From: Dendronalium phyllosphericum CENA369
GTDB taxonomy: Bacteria; Cyanobacteriota; Cyanobacteriia; Cyanobacteriales; Nostocaceae
Length of the DNA: 64,000 nt
NCBI RefSeq assembly: GCF_016056275.1
Contig: NZ_JAECZA010000001.1
Span: forward strand, 62,934-126,933
Direction of reading: 5' to 3'
A program made the translations under genes and the position numbers. Positions within the stretch are counted from its first letter, which is position 1, and each line of letters opens with the position of its first letter. The notes beneath the pieces were generated by a model that searched no databases, was not told where the DNA came from, and was given only the letters and a program-made list of their open reading frames with translations. Positions 52,627 through 62,472 of the stretch are shown in pieces.

Positions 52627-53295
52627 TAATTATCAAAAAATATTTCTTATTTATAATCGGGTTATTGAGTTTGACAGTTCTCCATAGCCTAATTGCTGTT
52701 TATCCACTACTGCAAGAGTTCAGGTGAGATGAGCAATTCCGATCGAGGCATATTCTTCCAAGCAGCAAGTTAGAGAATTATTTTGTGACTAAGCTTTCAT
52801 CTTGGCTGATTCAAACAGCAATGCCGAACAAGAACAGAGAATAGAGAGTTCCTAAATTTGAACGCTTTATCCATAGTTGCAAGCAATCTCGGCATAATTC
52901 TTTGTTAAGTAGACTTTAAATTTGCAACTCAACTTCTAAAAGTCAAGCACTCCTTACCTCCTGGGAGCTTGTAACAATTCCCATAGCTTTGATTCAAGAC
53001 TAGACGAACTCACAAATTTATCCTACGCAATGTTACTGTAGTTATATTGCACTACACAAACTTAGCCTGTATTTTAAAGACTGTAGTCAAAAAGATGGGT
53101 ACATTAGCCTAGTTTTTTACAGCACCCACAATATTGAGGGTATTTGGACTATATAATTAATCAATTAATTTATTAGTTTGTTTGAGTACACTAGCAAGCC
53201 AAGGTAATTTACGAAAAGTCCAACTACCTACGCCAATATCAAAGTCAAAGGATTCACTTGTGTAGAAAGTTTTGGTAGTCTAATTTACAAATACT
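52627..53295. other. non-coding leader of the tyrosine-kinase gene
   Basis: About 670 bp with no supported gene. Probably carries the promoter of the Wzc-like gene at 53296. Nothing specific is recognised. Confidence 0.4.
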
Positions 53296-55494
53296 ATGCA
53301 AAAGTCAGAGAAATATACTCACCCGTTGTCACAAGCTAATGCTGCTCAATTAAATGACAGTGATGAGGGTGGATTAAATCTGGGTCAAATAGGAGCAGTT
53401 CTGCGTCGCCGAATCCTGTTAATTCTTGGTATAACAGGCTTTTTAGCAACGGCGGCGGTGTTGAAGGCAGAAACCGATCCTCCAGTATATCTGGGGACAT
53501 TCGAGATTTTAACTAGACCAGTAACGGGTGAGAGCAAAGTTATACAAGATGTTCCTCAAGCCCTAGGTGATGAAGATGCAGCCGGAAAATTAAACAACAC
53601 AACAATTCAAGTTTTACAAAGTCATCGAGTTCTCGATCCGATTATTGAAAAGCTGCAACCTAAATACCCAGACCTGACTTATCAATCACTAGTTGATAGC
53701 TTAGTTATTCAACCTGCTGTCAAGAACGGACAGATTTTACAAGTTCAATATACCGATGATGACCAACAGAAAGTTATCGATGTTTCCACTTTACTTGCTG
53801 ATGCTTATCTGAAGTATAGCTTGCAAGATCGTCAATCAGACATAGATCAGGCGATTAAATTTGTTATTGAACAAAGAAAGCCATTGGATGAGCGAGTTAA
53901 ATACTGGCAAAACCAATTGCGAAACTTGAGATGGGAAAATAGCTTAATCGATCCAGCACAGAAAGCTAATGAATTATCTGGTCAAATTGCTAGTTTTCGG
54001 CAAGAGCAAATAAATAATCGGGTGGAAATAGAAGAATTAGTAGCTAGATATGAAGATTTGCGAAGGGAATTAGTGCAACAGCCAGGTGAAAGGGCTGGAA
54101 ACAGCGTGTTAAGCGAAAATGCCAGATATCAAAGGATACTGGATCAAATTCAAACAGCGGACATTGAAATCAAGCAAAAGTCAGCCGTGTTTACGGATGA
54201 CAATCCAGCAATGGAGACATTAAGGCAAAGGAAAGCTTATTTACTTCCCTTACTTGCACAAGAAGAAATGCGAGTTCAAAGAGATTTTCAAAGTCGCATC
54301 CGCTCTTTGATAGCGCGCGATCGCGCTCTTGAAGATAAAATAAAAAATCTCAACAATAGTGTTAGAGAATTAGCAACTATTAGCCGGAATCACGATAACA
54401 TTCAACGTGAATTACAAATTGCCAACAATGGACTGACGCAATTTACAGCTAAACAACAAGCATTAGAAATTGAGAAATCTCAAAAGCAACAACCTTGGTC
54501 GTTACTCGATCCGAAACTCACTGAAGTGAATGAACCTGCTACCGTCTCAGACAGTGCTAAGAGAAACTTAGCCCTAGGAGGTATTTTAGGTTTATTGTTG
54601 GGTGTAGGAGCAGCTTTAGTTGTGGATAAACTCAGCGATATCTTCTACTCTGCTCAAGAACTCAAAGAGACTACTAGACTACCACTACTAGGGACAGTTC
54701 CTTTAAGAAAAGAACTTGAAGGAGCAGGAGCAAATGTCTCAAGAGGGGTACAACAACCACTTCGTGCTTCCTTTTTTGAAGTTTTTCGCTCTCTATACAC
54801 CAATATTCTGCTTTTAGGTTCAGATACTGCTATTCGTTCTTTGGTGATTAGTTCAGCAGGACAAGGAGATGGTAAATCTACCATTGCAATACAGCTAGCA
54901 CAGGCCGCCGCCGCAATGGGTCAAAGAGTATTACTGGTAGATGCTAATCTACGTTGTCCTAGCCTACACAATCGAGTAGGACTGATGAATATTCAAGGAT
55001 TGACGGATGTAATTTCCCAAGATTTAGACTGGCACAACGTCATCGAGCGATCGCCCATAGAGGAAAATTTATTTGTCATGACTGCTGGGCCCATTCCTCC
55101 AGACTCGGTTAGGTTGCTTGCATCTCATAAAATGCAAGATTTGATGAACGACCTCCAAGCAAGTTTCGACTTAGTTATTTATGACACCCCACCTCTATTA
55201 GGATTTGCAGATGCCTACCTCCTAGCTAATAATACTAATGGTATTGTGCTAGTGGCTGGTTTAGGTAAGCTAAAACGCACTGCCCTACAGCAAGTCTTAG
55301 AAGAAATTAAAATATCAGGGACTCCTTTCTTAGGGATGATAGCCAACAAATCCAAAGATGCTACACCTGTTTCTCACAACTACTATCAGCAATATTACAA
55401 ACAGAGCAGTAGTGCTGAGAGGGTCAGTGTAGAAGTGGTAAATGAAAGTAATTCCTCAGCTACTTCTGCTTTAAGAAGAACTAGAAGACCTTAG
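53296..55494 (+). CDS. Wzc/GumC-like polysaccharide co-polymerase and tyrosine autokinase
   Basis: A 732-residue inner-membrane protein. The N-terminal Wzz domain starts with GQIGAVLRRRILLILGITGF (TM1 about 38-58) and is followed by long coiled-coil periplasmic helices (about 180-400). TM2 is LALGGILGLLLGVGAALVVD (about 424-443). The cytoplasmic BY-kinase has Walker A SSAGQGDGKST (about 520-530), Walker A' VLLVDANLRCPSLH, Walker B VIYDTPPLLG and a Tyr cluster (HNYYQQYYKQ) near residue 694-703 that would be autophosphorylated. Such proteins set chain length and gate export of exopolysaccharide made by Wzy systems, so it likely works with the locus at 24-44 kb. Confidence 0.9.
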   Translation: MQKSEKYTHPLSQANAAQLNDSDEGGLNLGQIGAVLRRRILLILGITGFLATAAVLKAETDPPVYLGTFEILTRPVTGESKVIQDVPQALGDEDAAGKLNNTTIQVLQSHRVLDPIIEKLQPKYPDLTYQSLVDSLVIQPAVKNGQILQVQYTDDDQQKVIDVSTLLADAYLKYSLQDRQSDIDQAIKFVIEQRKPLDERVKYWQNQLRNLRWENSLIDPAQKANELSGQIASFRQEQINNRVEIEELVARYEDLRRELVQQPGERAGNSVLSENARYQRILDQIQTADIEIKQKSAVFTDDNPAMETLRQRKAYLLPLLAQEEMRVQRDFQSRIRSLIARDRALEDKIKNLNNSVRELATISRNHDNIQRELQIANNGLTQFTAKQQALEIEKSQKQQPWSLLDPKLTEVNEPATVSDSAKRNLALGGILGLLLGVGAALVVDKLSDIFYSAQELKETTRLPLLGTVPLRKELEGAGANVSRGVQQPLRASFFEVFRSLYTNILLLGSDTAIRSLVISSAGQGDGKSTIAIQLAQAAAAMGQRVLLVDANLRCPSLHNRVGLMNIQGLTDVISQDLDWHNVIERSPIEENLFVMTAGPIPPDSVRLLASHKMQDLMNDLQASFDLVIYDTPPLLGFADAYLLANNTNGIVLVAGLGKLKRTALQQVLEEIKISGTPFLGMIANKSKDATPVSHNYYQQYYKQSSSAERVSVEVVNESNSSATSALRRTRRP

Positions 55495-55514
55495 ACTGGA
55501 TAATTAAGACAATC

Positions 55515-55543
55515 AAAAGTCAAAAGTTTTTCTTTTGACTTTT
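55515..55543. terminator. bidirectional terminator
   Basis: AAAAGTCAAAAG and CTTTTGACTTTT form a perfect 12-bp stem with a TTTTT loop, with T- and A-rich flanks, between the convergent kinase gene (stop 55494) and the hypothetical gene (stop 55569). Confidence 0.8.
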
Positions 55544-55568
55544 GTATTATTTACATAGCAACAAAAAC

Positions 55569-56048
55569 TTACTTATCGGGCGATTTCAAAGCCTCGTCTA
55601 AAACTTGTCTAGCCTGTTCTGCCCTTGCCCGCGCTTCTTGGTAACGCACATTAGCTTGAGCAAAATTTTTGAGAACTTTAAAACCTTCCTTGAGGCGTGT
55701 AATTTCCTCTTCAGTGACTGAGTTATCTGAAAATAGAACATCAACAGCCTTGCGAATTTCTAATGCTTCAGTGCGAGATTCCTGAACTTTTAGCTTGAGT
55801 GTAGCTAGGTTGTTTAGAACCTGGACAGCTTGTGTAATAGCGTCCTCACCGCTAGTAGAATCAGTAGTTGGTTCTTTCACTTCAATTAATTGTTGAGGGC
55901 CAAATCCTTCTTCTAATTCCGTGGATAGCTTACCTGCATCCATCAGTTCCACCAACTGATCCATCGCTTTTTCACGGGCTTTAGCTGAATCTTTGCCAGG
56001 AACAGTGAGGATAATTTCTGGGCTTTGAGCGAGAGTATACTGAGCCAT
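55569..56048 (-). CDS. coiled-coil conserved cyanobacterial protein
   Basis: A 159-residue protein from ATG 56048 (MAQYTLAQSPEIILTVPGKD); the longer frame adds 12 residues without support. An N-terminal compact part (ILTVPGKDSAKAREKAMDQL VELMDAG) is followed by long amphipathic helices (NNLATLKLKVQESRTEALEI; LKNFAQANVRYQEARARAEQ). No Cys and no membrane segment. It looks like a conserved cyanobacterial hypothetical protein; function unknown. Confidence 0.65.
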   Translation of the reverse strand: MAQYTLAQSPEIILTVPGKDSAKAREKAMDQLVELMDAGKLSTELEEGFGPQQLIEVKEPTTDSTSGEDAITQAVQVLNNLATLKLKVQESRTEALEIRKAVDVLFSDNSVTEEEITRLKEGFKVLKNFAQANVRYQEARARAEQARQVLDEALKSPDK

Positions 56049-56311
56049 ATTTAGGACAGAAAAGTTGCTGGTTAACCAAGCCAAGGTAGATTATCTTAAC
56101 ATGAAGAGAGTGGCAAATAGCAGCTTTTTAATTCAACTAATCTAATCTTCTCTGGCAAGCTGCCAATGCTGTTTCTAGATATTGGCAAGTGTCAAGCTTA
56201 AAATCAAAGTAGGCTGGGCGATCGCAAACTAGACAAATCTGAGAATAAGGGACTCAATAATAAAACTTTATACTTAAGAGAGAAAGTGAATTTCAACAAA
56301 AGGGGAGAGCT

Positions 56312-57607
56312 ATGGCTCCTAATCCCACCATTATGCAAGCTGTGGAACAACTGGGCTACCGCGTTACCATTGGTGATGTGGCAACCCAGGCAGGATTAAA
56401 TGTTGCGGAAGCTGGACAAGGATTACTAGCTTTAGCTTCTGATGCTGGCGGACATTTACAAGTAGCAGAAACTGGTGATATTGTTTACCAATTTCCGCGA
56501 AATTTTCGAGAAATTTTACGTAACAAATACTTGCAATTACGATTGCAGGAATGGTGGAAAAAGGTTTGGGGGATTTTGTTTTACCTCATTCGCATTTCCT
56601 TTGGAATTGTTTTAGTTGCTTCTATCTTCCTAATTACTATTACCATCATTATCATCGTCACTGCTGCCAACTCAGACCGGGATAGTAACGATCGCGGTAG
56701 CAATTTCGGTGGTGGGTTCTTCTTTTTCCCTGATTTATTCTGGTACTTTAGCCCAAATTACGATACTCACTACCAACAACGGCGGCTTGAAAGGCATCAA
56801 CAAAGCAATCTGAATTTTTTTGAGGCTATATTTTCGTTTTTATTTGGCGATGGTAATCCTAACGCCAACTTAGAAGAACGCCGTTGGCAAGAAATTGCAA
56901 CCGTAATTCGTAGTCATCGTGGCGCAGTAGTAGCAGAACAAATCGCCCCATATTTAGATAATCTCGGTGAGGTATATCAACAAGAATATGAAGATTATAT
57001 GTTGCCCGTTCTCATCCGATTCAACGGGCAACCAACGGTAAGTTCTCAAGGAGAGATTGTCTATTACTTCCCAGAATTGCAAGTACGTGCAGCTAAACAG
57101 CGTCGGGAGTCAGTCCCAGTGTATTTAGAAGAATTGCCTTGGCGTTTTAGTGCAGCTAGTTCTGGGCAAATCACTTTAAGTGCTGGGTTAGGTATACTCA
57201 ATTTTGTTGGTGCATTGGTTTTGGGAAGTTTGTTAAGAGATGGCACAGTTGCCGCCCAATTAGGTGGTCTAGTAGCTTTTGTACAAGGGATTTATTGGCT
57301 GCTATTGGCTTACGGAATCGGTTTTTTAGGCATACCATTGGTGCGGTATTTCTGGATTAAGTGGCGCAATCGCAAAATTGTGGCACGCAACCGCGATCGC
57401 CTTTTGCGAGCTAGGCTATTGGCAAGTCCAGACGCAGCTTTACAGCAAAAAATTGACTACGCCCGTCAGTTTGCCAGCGAAAAAGTCATTGGGCGAGAAG
57501 ACTTAGTATATTCCACCGAAACTGACTTACTAGAACAGGAAGTCGAGCGTTCTGCCCAAATTGATGCTGAATGGCAAAAACGCCTCCAGCAAGGGAGTGG
57601 GGAGTAG
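56312..57607 (+). CDS. conserved cyanobacterial membrane protein with winged-helix-like N terminus
   Basis: A 431-residue protein. Residues 1-60 (MQAVEQLGYRVTIGDVATQA, then GLNVAEAGQGLLALAS) look like a helix-turn-helix fold; a strong membrane segment lies at about 88-115 (FGIVLVASIFLITITIIIIV). A second such small domain (EIATVIRSHRGAVVAEQIAP) precedes two hydrophobic segments at about 287-305 and 315-345. The C terminus is charged and helical. I recall similar proteins in cyanobacteria and plastids without known function. Good ribosome site (GGGGAGAG) before ATG 56312. Confidence 0.7.
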   Translation: MAPNPTIMQAVEQLGYRVTIGDVATQAGLNVAEAGQGLLALASDAGGHLQVAETGDIVYQFPRNFREILRNKYLQLRLQEWWKKVWGILFYLIRISFGIVLVASIFLITITIIIIVTAANSDRDSNDRGSNFGGGFFFFPDLFWYFSPNYDTHYQQRRLERHQQSNLNFFEAIFSFLFGDGNPNANLEERRWQEIATVIRSHRGAVVAEQIAPYLDNLGEVYQQEYEDYMLPVLIRFNGQPTVSSQGEIVYYFPELQVRAAKQRRESVPVYLEELPWRFSAASSGQITLSAGLGILNFVGALVLGSLLRDGTVAAQLGGLVAFVQGIYWLLLAYGIGFLGIPLVRYFWIKWRNRKIVARNRDRLLRARLLASPDAALQQKIDYARQFASEKVIGREDLVYSTETDLLEQEVERSAQIDAEWQKRLQQGSGE

Positions 57608-57701
57608 GGAGTGGGGATTGGAGATTGGGAATTAGGGATTAGGGATTAGGGATTGGGAAAAGTACTTTTTTATCTTTTTCCCAGTCCCCAGTCCCTAATT
57701 A
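57601..57701. terminator. repeat-derived inverted structure between convergent genes
   Basis: Purine-rich units (GGGATTAGGGATTAGGGATT) run into GGGAAAAGTAC, and the other side has CTTTTTCCCAGTCCCCAGTC. The arms can pair and lie between the stop codons at 57607 (plus) and 57699 (minus). It probably ends transcription from both sides. Confidence 0.55.
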
Positions 57702-58844
57702 CTTCGTCTTAATTGGTGTGAGGGCTACACCTTGGTAATAATGACCTAAAATTTGCAAGTGGTTGGCTCCTTGTTTTGCCAGATTGTATGCACCCCACTG
57801 ACTCATACCTAAAGCATGACCGAAGCCAAGCCCTTGCAATACAAAACTGCCATCTGCTCCTTTGGAGACGCTAAAGCGGGTGCTTTTAAGTTTGAGTGCA
57901 GTCCGCACTTCCTCACCTTGTAGTACTTTTGTACCTCTGTCGCCAACTATTTTCAAAACTTTGACACTGCGGAAAGGAGAGTAGCTTTCTGGAATCATAT
58001 CCTTAACATTGCCAACCCCAGAAATTCTGGCACTAATTTCAGCAGGCGAGAAGGTTTTTACCCAATTACACTCGCTGATATTTTGATCGTAGTCCTGAAC
58101 AGCGCGCAGATAAGGTTCTTTACTTCCCCAAACATCCTCCACATTTTCGGTATGTCCTCCAGAACAAGCATGAAAGACTGAAAGAATAATTTGGTTTTTG
58201 TAAGTTAGTACCTGCCCTGCTGTAGAATCGACTGCGGCATACGTAGCAGGAGATTCACTGCTGACACCTTTGTAAATTTGCCAGCGATCTGGACTATCAC
58301 CTAAATCGTAAACAGGATTATTGCGTTGTTTTTCCCGCTCGTAAAGGGCATAAGTACGAGCCGCGATCGCTTGAGCTTTGAGGGCTTCTTGGGGCCAGCT
58401 GGCATCCATTTCCCCACCTATAACGCTGTAGAGATATTCTTGGTCGTCAACCCAGTTAACGGCGGTTAAACCTTTTTCTGTGGGGACGACTAGAATTCTA
58501 CCTCGAAACCAGCGATCGCCAATATAAACGAATCCTTTACCTGTCGGCTCAATCCAAAACAAACCAGACTGCCACTTATCCAAAGCAACTCCGCCAGGAA
58601 TCGGCTGGGCATAAAATGCACTCATCCCCGGTAATTGTCCGAGAGTACGACCAGTACTATCTTTAATAAGTGCAGTTGTGGAACTACCGACTTTTACTTG
58701 ATTGACATTCCTCTCAATTGCCACACGCAAAATTACAGCTGCTTGAGTTGGAGCAACCAAAGCAATCCACAAGAAAATACTGAGCCACCAATGACGTACT
58801 TTGATCTGGGAAAATAAAGAGCCGAGGTACAGTTGGAATTTCAT
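57699..58844 (-). CDS. SpoIID/LytB-domain secreted protein
   Basis: A 381-residue protein with an N-terminal signal segment (HWWLSIFLWIALVAPTQAAV, about residues 18-37). The SpoIID domain is seen in GGEMDASWPQEALKAQAIAA, RTYALYEREK, STAGQVLTYKNQIILSVFHACSGGHTENVEDVWG and GFGHALGMSQWGAYNLAKQG. In Bacillus, SpoIID cleaves denuded glycan strands of peptidoglycan; the key Glu equivalent is in GGEMDASWP. In cyanobacteria these proteins are presumed periplasmic cell-wall lytic transglycosylases or amidase enhancers. Confidence 0.87.
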   Translation of the reverse strand: MKFQLYLGSLFSQIKVRHWWLSIFLWIALVAPTQAAVILRVAIERNVNQVKVGSSTTALIKDSTGRTLGQLPGMSAFYAQPIPGGVALDKWQSGLFWIEPTGKGFVYIGDRWFRGRILVVPTEKGLTAVNWVDDQEYLYSVIGGEMDASWPQEALKAQAIAARTYALYEREKQRNNPVYDLGDSPDRWQIYKGVSSESPATYAAVDSTAGQVLTYKNQIILSVFHACSGGHTENVEDVWGSKEPYLRAVQDYDQNISECNWVKTFSPAEISARISGVGNVKDMIPESYSPFRSVKVLKIVGDRGTKVLQGEEVRTALKLKSTRFSVSKGADGSFVLQGLGFGHALGMSQWGAYNLAKQGANHLQILGHYYQGVALTPIKTK

Positions 58845-59102
58845 ACCGATCGTTTAAATCAAAATTAGTATCTGTTTGACGCTCCGGACTCTAGCGCCTA
58901 GTACTTAAAATTAGACAGTTCTCCAACACAGGAGGTTGCCACTTCCTACTAATTATGCATTGCATTTTGATTAGCCTGTGGGGTACAAGTCAACTAATCG
59001 TCGTTCTTGCTTTAAGCGATCGATTTTGGTATGTAGCTTTTGTGTCTAATTCATGCATGGGGAATAGCCGGGCTAGCGCTAAAGCAGCAACCCCTTCACG
59101 AA

Positions 59103-61781
59103 TTAGTAATTTTCAGCCAAGCCTTTATCTATGGCAACCTTCAATTTTTCAGCCAGCAACTGGACATTAGGCTTTTTCAAAAGACCAAAGTGATCGCCAG
59201 GAATCTCATAGCTTTCCAATTCTCCCGCTACTAACTTAGTCCAGCCCAGTTCTGGCTCAACTCGAACCAACTTCTCCCTAGCCATGAAGAGAGTAATGCG
59301 ACCTAAGTAAACTTGCGGTACATAGTGTTTGGCATACTTTAAAACAGCACCGTAATATGCCGCGTGCCCAACTAAGTGTTCGAGAGTTTTAATTCTAAAA
59401 AACTTATGTTTCAAAGCGAAGGAGCCATAACTTTTGCTCAACTTCTCTATGACATTTTTTACAATGTACGTAGGGCCAATTTGTAAAAGCTGATTCAAGT
59501 GAAATGAAAGTCTCTCGGAGCTTGATATTGCTTTTGTTGTACCTGGTAGAAAAGTATCTAGCAAAACTAGCAAAGCAACTTTTTGACCTTGTGAGATTAA
59601 TTGTTGAGCCATTTCAAATGCAATAACACCTCCAAAAGAATGACCTCCTAGTAGATAAGGTCCTTCAGGCTGGAGAGTTTTTATTTCTTGAATGTAGTCA
59701 AATGCTAGTTCTTCTAGTCGATTCTGCTTAACTAGCTTTTCCTGCTCATGGCCTGATAATAGTCCATAAACAGGTTGCTCTGGATCTAAATAAGAAATTA
59801 AAGGTTGATATATGCTAATACCTTGGCATAGAAATAAAGGTGGTTTAGAACCACAGGGTTGAAGCGGTACTAAATATGACCAAGACTTCACTAATGCCGA
59901 TTTGCTAAGAATTATAGCTAATTGCTCGATAGTCGGATTTTGAAGAAGAATACTCACAGGCAAATTTTTTTTAAAGACTTTCTCTACCTGGGCAAGCAGG
60001 CGCACTGCTAGTAGAGAGTGTCCGCCTAAACTAAAGAAATTATCTTTGATGCCAATAGGTTGCATCCCTAAAACTTTTTGCCAAATTTTTACTAGTTGTA
60101 TTTCCACCTCATTGCGAGGAGCGACAAAAGTTCCTTCTAGTTCTTGTCTGATTTGAGCGGGTTCTGGTAGAGAACGTCGGTCTACCTTGCCGTTAGGAGT
60201 CATTGGCAAGGTTTCCAAAAGTACAAAAGCTGAAGGCACCATGTACTCAGGCAATCTCTGTTGAAGAAAACGCCGCAGTTGAGCAATCTTGACTGCGCGA
60301 TCGCGATCGAGAACAATATAAGCTACTAAGTACTTATCTCCAAGAACATCTTCTCTGGCTATGACCGCAGACTGCTGCACAGCAGGGTGTTGAGCTAGTA
60401 CTGCTTCAATTTCGCCCAACTCGATACGGAAGCTACGAATTTTTACTTGCGAGTCTTGTCTACCAACGTACTCAATGTTACCATCTCCCAGGTAACGAGC
60501 TAAGTCACCAGTCTTATACATTAGCGCTCCTGGTTCTTGACTAAAGGGGTTAGGAATAAATTTCTCCCTCGTCAAATCAGGACGTTTGAAGTAGCCACGG
60601 GCCAGTCCAGCACCACCAATATGCAGTTCACCTAAGTCACCAACTCCCACAGGCTGCAAATCTTCATCCAAAATATAAATCTGTGTATTGGCGATGGGGC
60701 GACCAATAGGGGCAATCAGATAATTGCTGTTTTGCTGGCATTTCCAGAAAGTAGCATCAATGGAAGCTTCTGTCGGGCCATAGCAGTTATGCAAAACATT
60801 GTCCAATTTCAATTTGCTAAAGAAATCTTCAATTAGTTTGACAGGTAAAGCTTCACCACCACAGGTAATGTGCTTGAGAGTTTGACAATTTTCGATTCCC
60901 TTTTGCTCTAGTAATGCACGCAGCATAGAAGGCACCAAGGCCATGACAGTAATTTGCTGCTCAGAAATCAGCTTCACAAGGTAAGCAGGATCTTGATGTC
61001 CGCCAGGGCGAGCTAAAACCAGTTGCGCTCCGAAGCACAACGACCAGAATATCTGCCATACCGAGGGATCGAAGCTCAGAGAAATATTCTGTAAAACTTT
61101 GTCTGCTTGAGTTAATTCAAAAGTTGTTTGCCGCCATTGGAGTTGGTTGTAAATTCCCCGATGGGGAATCATTACACCCTTGGGTTGTCCTGTAGAACCA
61201 GAAGTGTAGATTATGTAGATGAGATTATCGGGTGTTACCTCACAAACCAAATTTTCTAGACTATTTTGGGTCAGCATTTCCCACTCTGAGTCTAAACAAA
61301 CTACTTGCGCTTGATGAGCTGGTAGGCTTTTTAGCAAGCGCGCTGTGGTTAGAATCACAGGTGTCTGAGTGTCTTGCAAAACAAAGGCTAGGCGTTCTGT
61401 AGGATATGTGGGATCTAAAGGCACATAAGCGCCTCCCGCTTTGAGAATTGCGAGCAATCCCACTATCATCTCCAAAGAGCGCTCCAAACAAATGCCAACG
61501 AGTACCCCAGATTCAACACCTAAGCTACGTAAATGGTGCGCTAGTTGATTTGCCCGTCGGTTGAGCTGCTGATAAGTTAGTTGTGTATTTTCAAATACCA
61601 CAGCAGTTTTATCGGGCGATCGCTCTACCTGAATCTCAAACATCTGATGAATGCATAGATTCTGGCAATGAACTGTTTGGGCGATATTCGATTCCTGGAT
61701 AATGCGATCGCCAATCAGCTGAGTTAAAGTGTCTAAATGAATACTTTGTTTATCTGCGGTCTTCTCAGTATTTATATTCAT
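59103..61781 (-). CDS. single-module NRPS-like protein: adenylation, carrier, thioesterase (A-PCP-TE)
   Basis: An 892-residue multidomain enzyme. The adenylation domain covers about 45-545: IYTSGSTGQPKGVMI (191-205), YGPTEAS (334-340), YKTGDL (422-427) and catalytic Lys532 in NGKVDR. The carrier domain is about 553-625 with phosphopantetheine Ser589 (FFSLGGHSLLAVRL). The thioesterase is about 645-885 with Ser715 (GGHSFGG), Asp742 and His864. There is no condensation domain, only a 40-residue leader. By eye the binding-pocket code reads D238 P239 W242 A281 I305 C307 C333 I341 D342 K532, not one I can assign. The protein could activate one acid and release, dimerise or esterify it. The partner gene lies 13 bp upstream. 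Confidence 0.9.
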   Translation of the reverse strand: MNINTEKTADKQSIHLDTLTQLIGDRIIQESNIAQTVHCQNLCIHQMFEIQVERSPDKTAVVFENTQLTYQQLNRRANQLAHHLRSLGVESGVLVGICLERSLEMIVGLLAILKAGGAYVPLDPTYPTERLAFVLQDTQTPVILTTARLLKSLPAHQAQVVCLDSEWEMLTQNSLENLVCEVTPDNLIYIIYTSGSTGQPKGVMIPHRGIYNQLQWRQTTFELTQADKVLQNISLSFDPSVWQIFWSLCFGAQLVLARPGGHQDPAYLVKLISEQQITVMALVPSMLRALLEQKGIENCQTLKHITCGGEALPVKLIEDFFSKLKLDNVLHNCYGPTEASIDATFWKCQQNSNYLIAPIGRPIANTQIYILDEDLQPVGVGDLGELHIGGAGLARGYFKRPDLTREKFIPNPFSQEPGALMYKTGDLARYLGDGNIEYVGRQDSQVKIRSFRIELGEIEAVLAQHPAVQQSAVIAREDVLGDKYLVAYIVLDRDRAVKIAQLRRFLQQRLPEYMVPSAFVLLETLPMTPNGKVDRRSLPEPAQIRQELEGTFVAPRNEVEIQLVKIWQKVLGMQPIGIKDNFFSLGGHSLLAVRLLAQVEKVFKKNLPVSILLQNPTIEQLAIILSKSALVKSWSYLVPLQPCGSKPPLFLCQGISIYQPLISYLDPEQPVYGLLSGHEQEKLVKQNRLEELAFDYIQEIKTLQPEGPYLLGGHSFGGVIAFEMAQQLISQGQKVALLVLLDTFLPGTTKAISSSERLSFHLNQLLQIGPTYIVKNVIEKLSKSYGSFALKHKFFRIKTLEHLVGHAAYYGAVLKYAKHYVPQVYLGRITLFMAREKLVRVEPELGWTKLVAGELESYEIPGDHFGLLKKPNVQLLAEKLKVAIDKGLAENY

Positions 61782-61794
61782 TTTGTATAGATGA

Positions 61795-62472
61795 TTACTT
61801 TATGAATAAATGTTCTTTTTTAAGTTGTTCTTGAGCTAACGCTAATGCTTGATAAGCACTGTTTAATTTTGTTCGATCTCCAATTTTGTGAGCGAAATGC
61901 TTTAAATAAGCTTCGAGATACCTTATACGTAAGTAGGGTTGGTCATCCTGACTCTGAAGAAAAGGAAGATCGGATTCAACCATAAAACGAATTGCCAATA
62001 AGGGAATGGGACTACGAAGCGGACGAAAGTTGGGGTTATGCAGACCAGAACTTTGAGTATGCTTGTGAAATTCACCTATCATTAATCCTGACTCCACAAA
62101 CAACGGTTTAAGTTTTCTTTGAACTTCATCAATTAATTCAAAAGTTTCATTTTTATGGATATCAGGGAAGATCAGTAAAAAAGCTCTGTTAATTGCTAAT
62201 TCTTCATCTTCTACATCTATCTTCAGGAATATATCGCGATAGCTTCTAACAATTTCTTCTAATTGCTGTGAATCTAAATTTTTCGCACGAATAACCGCCA
62301 TACGAATGCTGTTTGTTTTGAGAGCGTGATTCACATAAGGGCAAACTGGCCCAGTTCTGCCTAAATCTGGGTGATGTCTTCCTAAAAAATTTTTAACCCA
62401 CTCCATGACTTCAATTAAGTAAGGAAGGTCTTGCTGGAGTTGTTCGATTTCAATAGGTGTATAGAGTTGCAT
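61795..62472 (-). CDS. DUF6875-like protein encoded with the NRPS
   Basis: A 225-residue soluble protein. Features are GPVCPYVNHALKTNSIRMAV, LLIFPDIHKNETFELIDEVQ, LMIGEFHKHTQSSGLHNPNF and RPLRSPIPLLAIRFMVESDLPFL. This pattern agrees with my memory of DUF6875, a family found beside nonribosomal-peptide and related genes and without known activity. His and Asn in EFHKHT...GLHNP look like possible active-site residues. The gene ends 13 bp before the NRPS gene and is probably cotranscribed with it. Confidence 0.7.
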   Translation of the reverse strand: MQLYTPIEIEQLQQDLPYLIEVMEWVKNFLGRHHPDLGRTGPVCPYVNHALKTNSIRMAVIRAKNLDSQQLEEIVRSYRDIFLKIDVEDEELAINRAFLLIFPDIHKNETFELIDEVQRKLKPLFVESGLMIGEFHKHTQSSGLHNPNFRPLRSPIPLLAIRFMVESDLPFLQSQDDQPYLRIRYLEAYLKHFAHKIGDRTKLNSAYQALALAQEQLKKEHLFIK

